Part shown: positions 40,647 to 49,745 of the stretch, piece by piece
Layout of the letters: every line of letters begins with the position of its first letter
Position numbering within the stretch: the stretch's first letter is position 1
Translations under genes and position numbers: made by a program
Origin: Chitinophaga pinensis
GTDB taxonomy: Bacteria; Bacteroidota; Bacteroidia; Chitinophagales; Chitinophagaceae
NCBI GenBank assembly: GCA_945865645.1
Contig: CAMBEI010000006.1
Coordinates: 1 to 64,000, forward strand
Direction of reading: 5' to 3'
DNA length: 64,000 nt
Notes under the pieces: model-generated
What the model saw: the letters and a program-made list of their open reading frames with translations, nothing else
Database searches by the model: none
What the model was told of the DNA's origin: nothing

Positions 40647-41786
40647 CTACAAGCGCTGTTGTAATTGAATTACCATATTCTCTTTCCAGCTATTAAAATC
40701 ACCAGCCAAAATATGTTTACGAGCTTCGCCAACAAGCCACATGTAAAAAGCGAGATTGTGAACACTGGCAATTGTAAGCCCTAAAAATTCTTTCGATTTC
40801 ATAAGATGTCGCAAATAAGCTTTGCTATAATAATTACTCATGGCACAATCAATACCATCATCTATTACCGAAAAATCTTTTTCCCACTTTTTATTATCAA
40901 TATTAATAACGCCTTTAGTTGTAAATAACATGGCATTACGGCCATTGCGTGTAGGCATTACGCAATCAAACATATCTATGCCTAATGCAATAGCTTCTAA
41001 AATATTCCAAGGCGTGCCAACACCCATTAGGTAACGTGGTTTTTGTGCAGGTAAAATATCGCAACACAATTCTGTAAACTCATACATCATCTCCATTGGT
41101 TCTCCTACACTTAAGCCCCCTATAGCATTACCAGTGGTATTTTTTGATGCTATAAATTCTGCCGAAGCAGTCCGTAAATCTTTGTAAGTACTACCCTGAA
41201 CAATCGGAAATAAATTTTGTGTATAATCATACTTATCTGGCGTATCATCAAACCTATTAATACAACGATTTAACCAACGATGGGTAAGATCCATACTATT
41301 TTTTGCATATGCATAATCACTAGGATAAGGCGGACATTCATCAAAAGCCATAACAATATCTCCACCAATTACTCTTTGTATATCCATCACCTTTTCCGGT
41401 GTAAATAAATGTTTGCTACCATCAATATGACTTTGAAATAAAGCCCCTTCCTCGGTAAGTTTACGGTTATTAGCTAACGAAAAAACCTGGTAGCCACCGC
41501 TATCTGTTAATATAGGTTTATTCCAGCCATTAAATTTATGCAACCCCCCTACGGCTTCCAATGTATCCAAGCCTGGCCGTAGATATAAGTGATAAGTATT
41601 GCCCAGTATTATTTGAGCTTTAACTTCGGTTTGTAGTTGCTGTTGAGTTACCGCTTTTACACTACCCACTGTACCTACAGGCATAAAGATGGGCGTTAAT
41701 ATTTCGCCATGATCGGTCGTTATTTTACCTGCCCTTCCTTTTGATGAAGCGTCTGTATGTTGTAATTCAAATTGTAATGTTGCCAT
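40647..41786 (-). CDS. tgt: Queuine tRNA-ribosyltransferase
   Basis: ILGNTYHLYLRPG, ILTDSGGYQVFSL, AFDECPPYP, YLMGVGTPWNILEAIALGIDMFDCVMPTRNGRNAMLFT. Confidence 0.98.
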   Translation of the reverse strand: MATLQFELQHTDASSKGRAGKITTDHGEILTPIFMPVGTVGSVKAVTQQQLQTEVKAQIILGNTYHLYLRPGLDTLEAVGGLHKFNGWNKPILTDSGGYQVFSLANNRKLTEEGALFQSHIDGSKHLFTPEKVMDIQRVIGGDIVMAFDECPPYPSDYAYAKNSMDLTHRWLNRCINRFDDTPDKYDYTQNLFPIVQGSTYKDLRTASAEFIASKNTTGNAIGGLSVGEPMEMMYEFTELCCDILPAQKPRYLMGVGTPWNILEAIALGIDMFDCVMPTRNGRNAMLFTTKGVINIDNKKWEKDFSVIDDGIDCAMSNYYSKAYLRHLMKSKEFLGLTIASVHNLAFYMWLVGEARKHILAGDFNSWKENMVIQLQQRL

Positions 41787-41876
41787 TTTTTAGATTGTCT
41801 GCATAACCATGCAGATAGTTCGTTATTTTGCAATTTTGATTTTCTTTTACTTACTGCCATTCCTTATTTTTGCCGA

Positions 41877-42998
41877 ATGAATTTTATCCAAATCGGGCAA
41901 ATACTATTTTATATATTTTGCTTAGCAACCCTGATACAGCTTTTTTATTACTTATTCTTTTTTACCAAACTGGCATTTTATAAACCAAAGCGCAAATCCG
42001 TTTCTCAAACCCATCCCGTATCTGTAATTATTTGTGCCAGAGATGAGGCTGCAAATTTAGCAAAAAATCTTCCAGGAGCACTCATTCAGCAATACCGTAC
42101 TTCACATGAAGTTATTTTAGTAGATGACAATTCGTTTGATGACACTAAATATTTAATGGAAGAATACCAAAAAACGTATAGACAATTACAGTTTGTTCAG
42201 TTAAAACAAGAGGCCAAACTAATTTCCGGTAAAAAATTCCCCTTAAGTATAGGTATTAAAACTGCCAAGCATGAAATTGTACTTTTAACCGATGCAGATT
42301 GTGTGCCTGCAAGCGAATTTTGGATTGATAAAATGCAAGAACCTTTTGATGAACAAACAGAGATTGTATTGGGCTTTGGGGCATACCATAAAGTAGCAGG
42401 ACTATTAAATAAAATAGTGCGCTGGGAAACCTTTCATACAGCGCTACAATATTTTTCATACGCACTTGCGGGCGTTCCTTATATGGGAGTAGGCCGAAAC
42501 TTAAGTTATAAAAAAACAATTTTTTTTAGACATAAAGGATTTTCGGCTCACAATAATATACCTAGTGGTGATGATGATTTATTTATTAATGTGGCTGCTA
42601 CAAAATCAAATACAAAAATTAATATAGATAAAGATGCATTTACTTTAAGTGAATCACCAAAAACATGGGCGAGTTGGATAAGACAAAAAAATCGACATTA
42701 CAGCACAGGAAAATATTACAAGCCGTTGCACAAATTTTTACTAGGATTATATACCTTATCTCATTTTTTGTTTTATCCTTTACTAGTTTCCTCAATCCTA
42801 TTGTATAGTTGGCAATTGTCCCTGATTGTTTTTGGTGTCCGTTTTTTGCTTCAGGCAATTGTTTTGTATCCTTGCATGAAAAAATTAAATGAACAAGCAA
42901 TGTACCCCTGGTTTTTATTTATAGATATTGGAATGTTTTTTTATTATTTAATATTTTTTACATCAATTTTTAAAAAGCCAGAAAGGGTATGGAAATAA
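41877..42998 (+). CDS. Glycosyltransferase family 2 membrane protein
   Basis: VSVIICARDEAANLAKNLPGALIQ...EVILVDDNSFDDT...VLLTDADCVPAS, C-terminal TM segments. Confidence 0.92.
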   Translation: MNFIQIGQILFYIFCLATLIQLFYYLFFFTKLAFYKPKRKSVSQTHPVSVIICARDEAANLAKNLPGALIQQYRTSHEVILVDDNSFDDTKYLMEEYQKTYRQLQFVQLKQEAKLISGKKFPLSIGIKTAKHEIVLLTDADCVPASEFWIDKMQEPFDEQTEIVLGFGAYHKVAGLLNKIVRWETFHTALQYFSYALAGVPYMGVGRNLSYKKTIFFRHKGFSAHNNIPSGDDDLFINVAATKSNTKINIDKDAFTLSESPKTWASWIRQKNRHYSTGKYYKPLHKFLLGLYTLSHFLFYPLLVSSILLYSWQLSLIVFGVRFLLQAIVLYPCMKKLNEQAMYPWFLFIDIGMFFYYLIFFTSIFKKPERVWK

Positions 42999-43079
42999 CC
43001 TAATACCTAGCAGCAATCCGCTGACTTACGCAGCGTTAATAGAATTGGATCTTGTAACTTATTTTTTAATTTTTATACT

Positions 43080-43712
43080 ATGGAATTAATACAAAAATAT
43101 TTTACTAACTTTTCTGAAAAGCAGATTCAACAGTTTGCTTCTTTAAAAGATTTATATATTGATTGGAATTCAAAAATAAATGTAATATCCCGTAAGGATA
43201 TAGACAATTTTTATGAGCGCCATGTTTTACATTCCCTAGCCATTGCAACTAAATTTAAATTTACAAAAGGGATGCAAGTGATGGATCTAGGCTGTGGCGG
43301 TGGATTCCCAGGAATTCCGTTGGCTATTATGTTTCCTGAAACAAATTTTCATTTGATTGATAGCATTAATAAAAAACTTAAGGTGGTTAGTGAAATAGCT
43401 GCCGCAATTGGCTTAAAAAACATCACAACCGAACAAGTGCGTGCAGCGGATATTAAAAACAAAAAATTTGACGTTGTAATTTCTAGAGCCGTTGCCGCTT
43501 TAAAAGATTTATGGCATTGGACTAAGCCACTTTTGCAAAAAAATAAGACACCTTTTTCAGGCGTTCCTAATGGATTAATTTGTCTTAAAGGAGGAGATTT
43601 AACTCTAGAAATATTTGAAAGCGGCTGTAAGCCATTAGTTTGGGAAATTGAAAAAATATTTCCCCATGATTTTTTTACAGAAAAATATCTTTTATATATT
43701 CCAATTAAGTGA
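43080..43712 (+). CDS. rsmG: 16S rRNA (guanine527-N7)-methyltransferase
   Basis: DWNSKINVISRKDIDNFYERHVLHSLAIA...VMDLGCGGGFPGIPLAIMFP...NITTEQVRAADIK...VISRAVAALKDL. Confidence 0.97.
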   Translation: MELIQKYFTNFSEKQIQQFASLKDLYIDWNSKINVISRKDIDNFYERHVLHSLAIATKFKFTKGMQVMDLGCGGGFPGIPLAIMFPETNFHLIDSINKKLKVVSEIAAAIGLKNITTEQVRAADIKNKKFDVVISRAVAALKDLWHWTKPLLQKNKTPFSGVPNGLICLKGGDLTLEIFESGCKPLVWEIEKIFPHDFFTEKYLLYIPIK

Positions 43713-43765
43713 ATAAAAAACTCGATTATTATTATAGAATAACCTAAATACCTAGTATAATTTAT

Positions 43766-44190
43766 TTATAAAAATTTCCAGAACATAACATCTTTTTCTG
43801 GAGCAGTACCAATAGGAAAATTATATATTTATCCTGAATTAACGAAGCTATATTTTTTATAAAAATTAATTAATTTTTGTGCACCCCCTTTACCATGAAA
43901 TTGAGTAAGCATATAAATTAGATTAAACGCCAATGGTTTCCATTTTTGTAATACAGAAAAAAATTTCCTCCTCCATAAATTGTAAATAATCAACTTCTTC
44001 AAAAAAGAAAAAATTTTCATCATTCATTAATTCTTTTCTGAGCTGTGTTTTGGTGTAATACTCATTTAAATAAAATTTTATGTACCGCTTCTGTAAAAGT
44101 GCCGACAAACATGTCATATAAAGTTTGCTTGGCAATAACCGATAAACTGTAATCGTAATCTATGGCAACTATACCGATATTTATTTTCAT
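43766..44190 (-). pseudogene. Decayed GNAT-family N-acetyltransferase (frameshifts plus probable internal deletion)
   Basis: Pieces in order across frames: MKINIGIVAIDYDYSLSVIAKQTLYDMFVGTFTEA / FYLNEYYTKTQLRKELMNDENFFFFEEVDYLQFMEEEIFF / KWKPLAFNLIYMLTQFHGKGGAQKLINFYKKYSFVNSG / FPIGTAPEKDVMFWKFL*. Matches the GNAT layout (IYVL..YHGKG.AQKL, .KYGFV..G). Confidence 0.8.
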
Positions 44191-44213
44191 TTGTTTATTT
44201 TCTTCAAGAAAGT

Positions 44214-46148
44214 TTACCAATTTAGCTCCAGCCTGTTATTTTTTCTATCTATATCAGCCATTCGTTTTGATGGGTCAATTTCTACAATTTTTATATCTGT
44301 AAGCCTTTGTTTTAGTTCAATAATATAAGTTGGATGAGTCCATTTCCATTCTTCCATCACTTCGCGTTTCTGTGCAGGTATTTCATTGGGTTTATTTTCA
44401 AACATTAAATTTAAGGGTACATAAAACATCTCACAACTGCCATCTGCAAATGTCAGTTGTAAATCAATAGGCATAGGCATTTGTCCAACTCTTTTTAACC
44501 TAATTTTTGATACCCCATTTTCTTCCCATAGACTATCTATTTTATAATCTATGGTTTTAGTTGTACTTACCCAATATTCCTTATACCAATCCAATTTTAT
44601 TCCGCTTACCAATTCTGCAATTCTTATAAAATCATTTGCATTGGGATGTTTAAAGCGCCATTGATCATAATAGGATAATAAAATTTTATCTCTTACATCG
44701 GCACCAACTATATAGCCAAGTTGTTCCATAAATACGGCTCCTTTTGAATACGCTGCATTGCCATAAGCAAAATTCGTATTATAATGATCACTATGTGTAG
44801 TCATCGGTTCTTCTAATCCACTTTTTGCAAGTGAAAAATAACCTGCGTAAGAGTCACTTTGATCTTCGGGTAGAATGTCAATGAGTTCTTTTAAATTTTT
44901 ATTACTTGGGTTTTTTATTAATGCTTCTCTCAACCCTTGTAGGGCAGATTTTTTGTTATAAAATGCCGTTACCTTGTCTTCGGCAAAAGTAGTAAATCCT
45001 TCATCCATCCATACATACATACTTTCATTGGTACCCAGCATCATCTGGTACCAACTGTGCATCCACTCATGAAAAACAGTTCCTAAACTAGGCCCAACCA
45101 GCAAGGTAGCCATGGGATATTCCATGCCTCCATCCCCGCCCTGTATAAACGAATATTGAGGATATGGATATTTTCCAAAAGTTTTTTCTATATAAGGCAA
45201 GGCCTTTGCTGCAGCTTTAAGTACAGTAGCCCAGGCTGTGTCATTTTTGGGATTATTCTCTTTATAATTATATATAGTATGTAAAGTTGGTCCACCATTT
45301 GGCATCTTATAAACTAGGTGTTTGTAATCAGGATCGGCCGTCCAAACAAAATCATGAATATTTTTCCCTACAAAATGCCAACTACGTTTTGTTTTATTTG
45401 TAGTCTTTAATTCTGTACCTGGCACATCATAACCCCAGCCTATTTCTTGAGCATTCATTAATATCCCTGTTGCACCTAGTTTATACGATTTTTCAATATT
45501 AATGGTTACATCAAAATCGCCCCACACACCATAAAACTCTCTGGCTACATAAGGCGTAGGATGCCATCCTTCATAATCGTACTCGCATAATTTTGGGTAC
45601 CATTGACTCATGCTATACCTTACTCCTGTAGAAGGATTATCTCTTCCGCTGCGACGAACTTGCAATGGTACTTGTGCTTCAAATTCCATTTCAAAAATAA
45701 CTTTACTTTTTGCTGCAATGGGTTTGATTAATTTTACTTCCAGTATGGTTTCATGGTATTTAAAAGGCTGCGGTATCCCATTCATTTTTAAGGATACTAT
45801 TTTTTGGTAGCCAATTTCATCAGGTTTTAGATTAACAATACGATCTTTTACTCGGCCATCCCAATCAGGCTGTTTGTTTACAAGCATCTTACCCAGCTCC
45901 CTACTACGTAAATCCATGCTGCTATTGGGTTGAAATGCATTAAAATAAAGATGATAGAATACTTTAGTTAGAATAACAGGTGAGTTATTGCTGTATTCTA
46001 TTTTTTGTTTCCCGGTAAATCGGTTTGCAGTTACATCTATATCAATATTCATATTATATTTTACAGCCTGCTGCCAGCGGTCGACTTGAGCAAATAACAT
46101 TGAATTGATAAATAATATTGCAAAAAATAAAATAATACTTTTCTTCAT
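44214..46148 (-). CDS. M1 family metallopeptidase
   Basis: GGMEYPMATL, VFHEWMHSWYQMMLGTNESMYVWMDEGFTTF (HExxH...E), signal peptide. Confidence 0.94.
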   Translation of the reverse strand: MKKSIILFFAILFINSMLFAQVDRWQQAVKYNMNIDIDVTANRFTGKQKIEYSNNSPVILTKVFYHLYFNAFQPNSSMDLRSRELGKMLVNKQPDWDGRVKDRIVNLKPDEIGYQKIVSLKMNGIPQPFKYHETILEVKLIKPIAAKSKVIFEMEFEAQVPLQVRRSGRDNPSTGVRYSMSQWYPKLCEYDYEGWHPTPYVAREFYGVWGDFDVTINIEKSYKLGATGILMNAQEIGWGYDVPGTELKTTNKTKRSWHFVGKNIHDFVWTADPDYKHLVYKMPNGGPTLHTIYNYKENNPKNDTAWATVLKAAAKALPYIEKTFGKYPYPQYSFIQGGDGGMEYPMATLLVGPSLGTVFHEWMHSWYQMMLGTNESMYVWMDEGFTTFAEDKVTAFYNKKSALQGLREALIKNPSNKNLKELIDILPEDQSDSYAGYFSLAKSGLEEPMTTHSDHYNTNFAYGNAAYSKGAVFMEQLGYIVGADVRDKILLSYYDQWRFKHPNANDFIRIAELVSGIKLDWYKEYWVSTTKTIDYKIDSLWEENGVSKIRLKRVGQMPMPIDLQLTFADGSCEMFYVPLNLMFENKPNEIPAQKREVMEEWKWTHPTYIIELKQRLTDIKIVEIDPSKRMADIDRKNNRLELNW

Positions 46149-46252
46149 GTAATAAATTTTATAGAAGTAAATTTCGGTAAAATAACTATATAAAAAACAT
46201 AAAACTTATAAATGTTTTTTCATTTTTAAAATACAGCAGAGATAAATACCAC

Positions 46253-46393
46253 ATGAATTTTTTAAGTGAGGTTATAGACCAACCTATAAATGAAAAGCCT
46301 TTTTTGTTCTTCGCGGTTGGGTATACAGCGAAGAATTACTGCGTGCCAGATAATAAACGTAAAGAATTAAATAAAGTAATCTATTGGTATTAA
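46253..46393 (+). pseudogene. C-terminal remnant of a nitroreductase-family protein (46 codons)
   Basis: MNFLSEVIDQPINEKPFLFFAVGYTAKNYCVPDNKRKELNKVIYWY*; matches C-termini of Bacteroidota nitroreductases (MKFL..ILNRP.NEKPFLLLPVGYPAE...VPD.KRK.L.E). No upstream FMN-binding portion. Confidence 0.72.
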
Positions 46394-47058
46394 TTTTTTC
46401 CACCTACCACAATTACAATTTCACCCTTTACTGTTTTTGCACTAAAATGATCATGTATTTCCTGTAATGTACCCCTTTCATTTTCTTCAAATTTTTTGGT
46501 AAGTTCTCGGCTAATGCAACATTGTCTGTTAGCACCAAAATATTGTATAAGCTCGTTTAAAGTTTTTACCAGTCGCATGGGACTTTCGTAAAAAACTATG
46601 GTTCGCTCTTCTTCTGCCAGTTTTTTCATCATGGTTTGTCTGCCTTTTTTTAATGGTAAAAAACCTTCAAAACAAAAATTATTGATGGGTAGACCACTAT
46701 TTACGAGTGCTGGTAAAAAAGCTGATGCACCAGGCAAACATTCTACCCTAATATTATATTTTATGCATTCCCTTACCAATAAAAAAGCAGGATCGCTAAT
46801 GCCTGGTGTACCGGCATCAGTTAATAAAGCCATGGTTTTACCAGCTGCTAGTTGCTCTGTTAAATGCGATAGTATTTTATGTTCGTTATGCTGATGATAA
46901 GGTGTAATAGGCTTTTTAACCTGGTAATGATTTAACAGCACAGCAGATGTGCGAGTATCTTCGGCAAGAATTAAATCTACCGATTTTAAAATTTCTATTG
47001 CCCTAAAAGTGATATCAGCAAGATTGCCTATTGGAGATGGGATGAGAAATAGTGACAT
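46390..47058 (-). CDS. rsmI: 16S rRNA (cytidine1402-2'-O)-methyltransferase
   Basis: LFLIPSPIGNLADITFRAIEILKSVDLILAEDTRTSAVLLNHY...LLTDAGTPGISDPAFLLVREC. Confidence 0.95.
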   Translation of the reverse strand: MSLFLIPSPIGNLADITFRAIEILKSVDLILAEDTRTSAVLLNHYQVKKPITPYHQHNEHKILSHLTEQLAAGKTMALLTDAGTPGISDPAFLLVRECIKYNIRVECLPGASAFLPALVNSGLPINNFCFEGFLPLKKGRQTMMKKLAEEERTIVFYESPMRLVKTLNELIQYFGANRQCCISRELTKKFEENERGTLQEIHDHFSAKTVKGEIVIVVGGKN

Positions 47059-47115
47059 AATGTGTTGATATGTATAACAAAAATTGTATAAATTTTAAAA
47101 AAGCAGAGGATTAAA

Positions 47116-47361
47116 TCAGCTAATTGTTATTTCATATACTTCCATCACTGGATTTGCTAATAATTTTTTAGCCGCTTCTTCAGCTTTTGCTATAGCTAAT
47201 TCTTTTGTGTCTGCTTCAATTTGTAAATCAATATGCTTACCAATTCGCACATCTAAAATATTTTGTAATCCTAAATTTTGTAATCCCCCCATTACTGCTT
47301 TACCTTGTGGATCTAATAAATCTTTAAGTGGCATTACCTTTATCTGAACAGTAAATATCAT
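47116..47361 (-). CDS. purS: Phosphoribosylformylglycinamidine synthase subunit PurS
   Basis: FTVQIKVMPLKDLLDPQGKAVMGGLQNLGLQNILDVRIGKHIDLQIEAD...AEEAAKKLLANPVMEVYEI. Confidence 0.95.
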   Translation of the reverse strand: MIFTVQIKVMPLKDLLDPQGKAVMGGLQNLGLQNILDVRIGKHIDLQIEADTKELAIAKAEEAAKKLLANPVMEVYEITIS

Positions 47362-47369
47362 AATGGTTG

Positions 47370-48131
47370 TTATTTATAAAGCAAAGATAAAATAATGTAA
47401 ACAATAAACACGATAGGTACAGCCAGCCATTGAAAAATAAATGCAGCCACAATGGCAAATGTCATTAATATTATTTTAGAGAGATTATTTTTTAATCCGT
47501 AATCTTTAAATTTTAATGTAATTAGGGGCAAGGTAGATATCATTAGCCAGCTTACAAGCATAATGACTGTATATAGTACCCACTTATTGGTTAGCCATTC
47601 AGTAACATCAATCAAATTATTTCCAAAATGTAAAATCAAAGGAAAGGAGGCTATTAACAACCCTGCTGCTGGTATGGGCACACCTTTAAATCCATCGGTA
47701 TGGGAATTATCCAAATTAAATCTTGCCAAACGATAAGCCCCAGCGCAGGCTACTATAAAAGCAGGTAGCAGGCAAGCTATTGATACATCTAATCCATTTT
47801 CTTCTTTAATAAAACTAATGCGAAGTAGTTGATACAAAATTACAGATGGTGCAACACCAAAACTTACCAGATCGCTTAAAGAGTCTAATTGTTTTCCCAT
47901 TTCAGATGTTGCGTTCATTAAACGAGCAACAAAACCATCTAAAAAATCTATAACAGCTGCTGCAAAAATAAAATAAGCTGCTATCGATAATTTTTCGGGC
48001 ATATTATAATGCGAACTCAAATCTTCGCCAACATAAATAGAAATAGCTTCTGTTTGTAATGCAAAAACAATAGCTATGCAGCCTAAAAAAAGATTAAGAA
48101 GTGTAAATAGATTCGGTATTTGTTTGGTCAT
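47370..48131 (-). CDS. pssA: CDP-diacylglycerol--serine O-phosphatidyltransferase
   Basis: IPNLFTLLNLFLGCIAIVFA; DFLDGFVARLMNATSEMGKQLDSLSDLVSFGVAPS (CDP-alcohol phosphotransferase motif). Confidence 0.96.
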   Translation of the reverse strand: MTKQIPNLFTLLNLFLGCIAIVFALQTEAISIYVGEDLSSHYNMPEKLSIAAYFIFAAAVIDFLDGFVARLMNATSEMGKQLDSLSDLVSFGVAPSVILYQLLRISFIKEENGLDVSIACLLPAFIVACAGAYRLARFNLDNSHTDGFKGVPIPAAGLLIASFPLILHFGNNLIDVTEWLTNKWVLYTVIMLVSWLMISTLPLITLKFKDYGLKNNLSKIILMTFAIVAAFIFQWLAVPIVFIVYIILSLLYK

Positions 48132-48140
48132 AGGTGCAGA

Positions 48141-49430
48141 TTATTTTTTCATGTATGCTTCAATCTCCTCAACAGTAATAGGAATATTTTTCATTAAGTC
48201 TTTGTTTCCATTCCTTGTTATCCAAAAATTATTTTCAATCCGTATACCCATTTGTTCTTCTTCAATATAGATTCCCGGCTCAATGGTAAATACCATGCCT
48301 GCTTTTACAGGCGCAGTTCTTGTGCCTAAATCATGTACGTCTATTCCTAGGTGATGAGAAATGCCATGGTATAAATATTTACGATAAGCCCTGTTTTCAG
48401 AATCTTCATTTTTTATTTCTGATTTGCGTAGTAACCCAATTTTTTGAAAAATAACCGTTGCTTCATCACCTATTTTTTCTGTATAATCAACAATACTAAT
48501 GCCAGGTTTTAAAATACTGGAAGCATAATGATGTAAATGCAAACAAGCATTGTATACTATTTTTTGCCTGCGACTAAACTTACCATTTACGGGTACAGTG
48601 CGCGAAAGATCTGCATTATATCCTCCATAATCGGCTCCAAAATCCATTAATATTAATTCCCCGTCTTTACACTCCCTATTGTTCTCCACATAATGTAATG
48701 TTCTGGCCCTATCGCCACTCGCTATGATAGAACCATAGGCTGGCCCAGTAGCCCTTTGTGATAAAAATGAATGATATATTTCAGCTTCAATTTCGTACTC
48801 CATTATACCAGGCTGTATAATCTGCATTACCCTTCTAAAAGTAATATCCGTTATATCAATCGCTTTTTGTAAAACTTCTACTTCTAATGCAGTTTTAATA
48901 GCTCGAAGTTCTTTCATTATTTTTGCACTACGTTTATAATGGTGCAGGGGAAAGCGATGTTGTATCATCTCTGCATAGCGGTAATCTCTAAGCGGAACTA
49001 GGTTTGCTTTACGATCATTTTCATTGGTATTTAAATAAATAGTATCGGCGTAATGAATCCATGGCTGAAGCATAACATCTAGTGTATCTAACCAGATAAT
49101 AGTTTTAATTCCAGAAACTGCAGCGGCCTCATGAGCTCTAAACAGATGTCCATTCCATTTTTCTTTCATTTCCTCTGGCTTAACCAAAACCAAAACCTCT
49201 CGATATTTTGCATCCGGATTATCTGGAAATAGAATAAGCATCGACTCTTCTTGCTCAATTCCCGTTAACCAATATAAATCAGCGTTTTGCTTAAACCGAT
49301 GCAACTGATCTCCGTTAGTTGGTAATTCATCATTGCTATTAAAAATAGCGATGGAATTTTTATCCATTTTTTCAACAAAACGCTTCCGGTTTTGAATGAA
49401 TATATCCGAGTTAAGTGGTAGATACTTCAT
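48141..49430 (-). CDS. Aminopeptidase P family protein (Xaa-Pro aminopeptidase)
   Basis: QNADLYWLTGIEQEESMLILFPDN; MDFGADYGGYNADLSRTVPVNGKFS; HHLGIDVHD; VFTIEPGIYIEEEQMGIRIENNFWIT. Confidence 0.95.
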   Translation of the reverse strand: MKYLPLNSDIFIQNRKRFVEKMDKNSIAIFNSNDELPTNGDQLHRFKQNADLYWLTGIEQEESMLILFPDNPDAKYREVLVLVKPEEMKEKWNGHLFRAHEAAAVSGIKTIIWLDTLDVMLQPWIHYADTIYLNTNENDRKANLVPLRDYRYAEMIQHRFPLHHYKRSAKIMKELRAIKTALEVEVLQKAIDITDITFRRVMQIIQPGIMEYEIEAEIYHSFLSQRATGPAYGSIIASGDRARTLHYVENNRECKDGELILMDFGADYGGYNADLSRTVPVNGKFSRRQKIVYNACLHLHHYASSILKPGISIVDYTEKIGDEATVIFQKIGLLRKSEIKNEDSENRAYRKYLYHGISHHLGIDVHDLGTRTAPVKAGMVFTIEPGIYIEEEQMGIRIENNFWITRNGNKDLMKNIPITVEEIEAYMKK

Positions 49431-49701
49431 GTATTCTATTTAATGTGCAAGATACATTTTTAAAATGTACCTTTTTTTGGTAAAATCAATTTAGTTGAAT
49501 CAAACAATGGATAACAAGAAAATACAAACTGTCTCTTTCATTCATTTTTATTTAAAAATAGTTTCATTAAATTTAAAGCAATATTTTTTAATAATATTTA
49601 AAAAAATTAGAAAATATTAGAAAATATTTAAAATATATTAATTTTACTTATTAATTTTAAATATCTGTTTACGTGTTTTTCGTTTTAAATTCACAATTAC
49701 A

Positions 49702-49709
49702 TAACTTTG
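49702..49709 (+). promoter_or_regulatory. TAnnTTTG -7 box upstream of pckA
   Basis: TAACTTTG at 49702-49709; ATG at 49746. Confidence 0.6.
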
Positions 49710-49745
49710 CATCAACGATTGTATAAACTATAATATTTAGTTCCT

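Noticed and set aside
43002-43090. Plus-strand frame NLIPSSNPLTYAALIELDLVTYFLIFILWN* before rsmG
   Set aside because: Protein-like text but too short, no start, no family recognised; may be chance in the rsmG leader.
49560-49690. Very AT-rich direct-repeat-like stretch (AAAATTAGAAAATATTAGAAAATATTTAAAATATATT) upstream of pckA
   Set aside because: Imperfect and explained by base composition; not a CRISPR or origin-type array.
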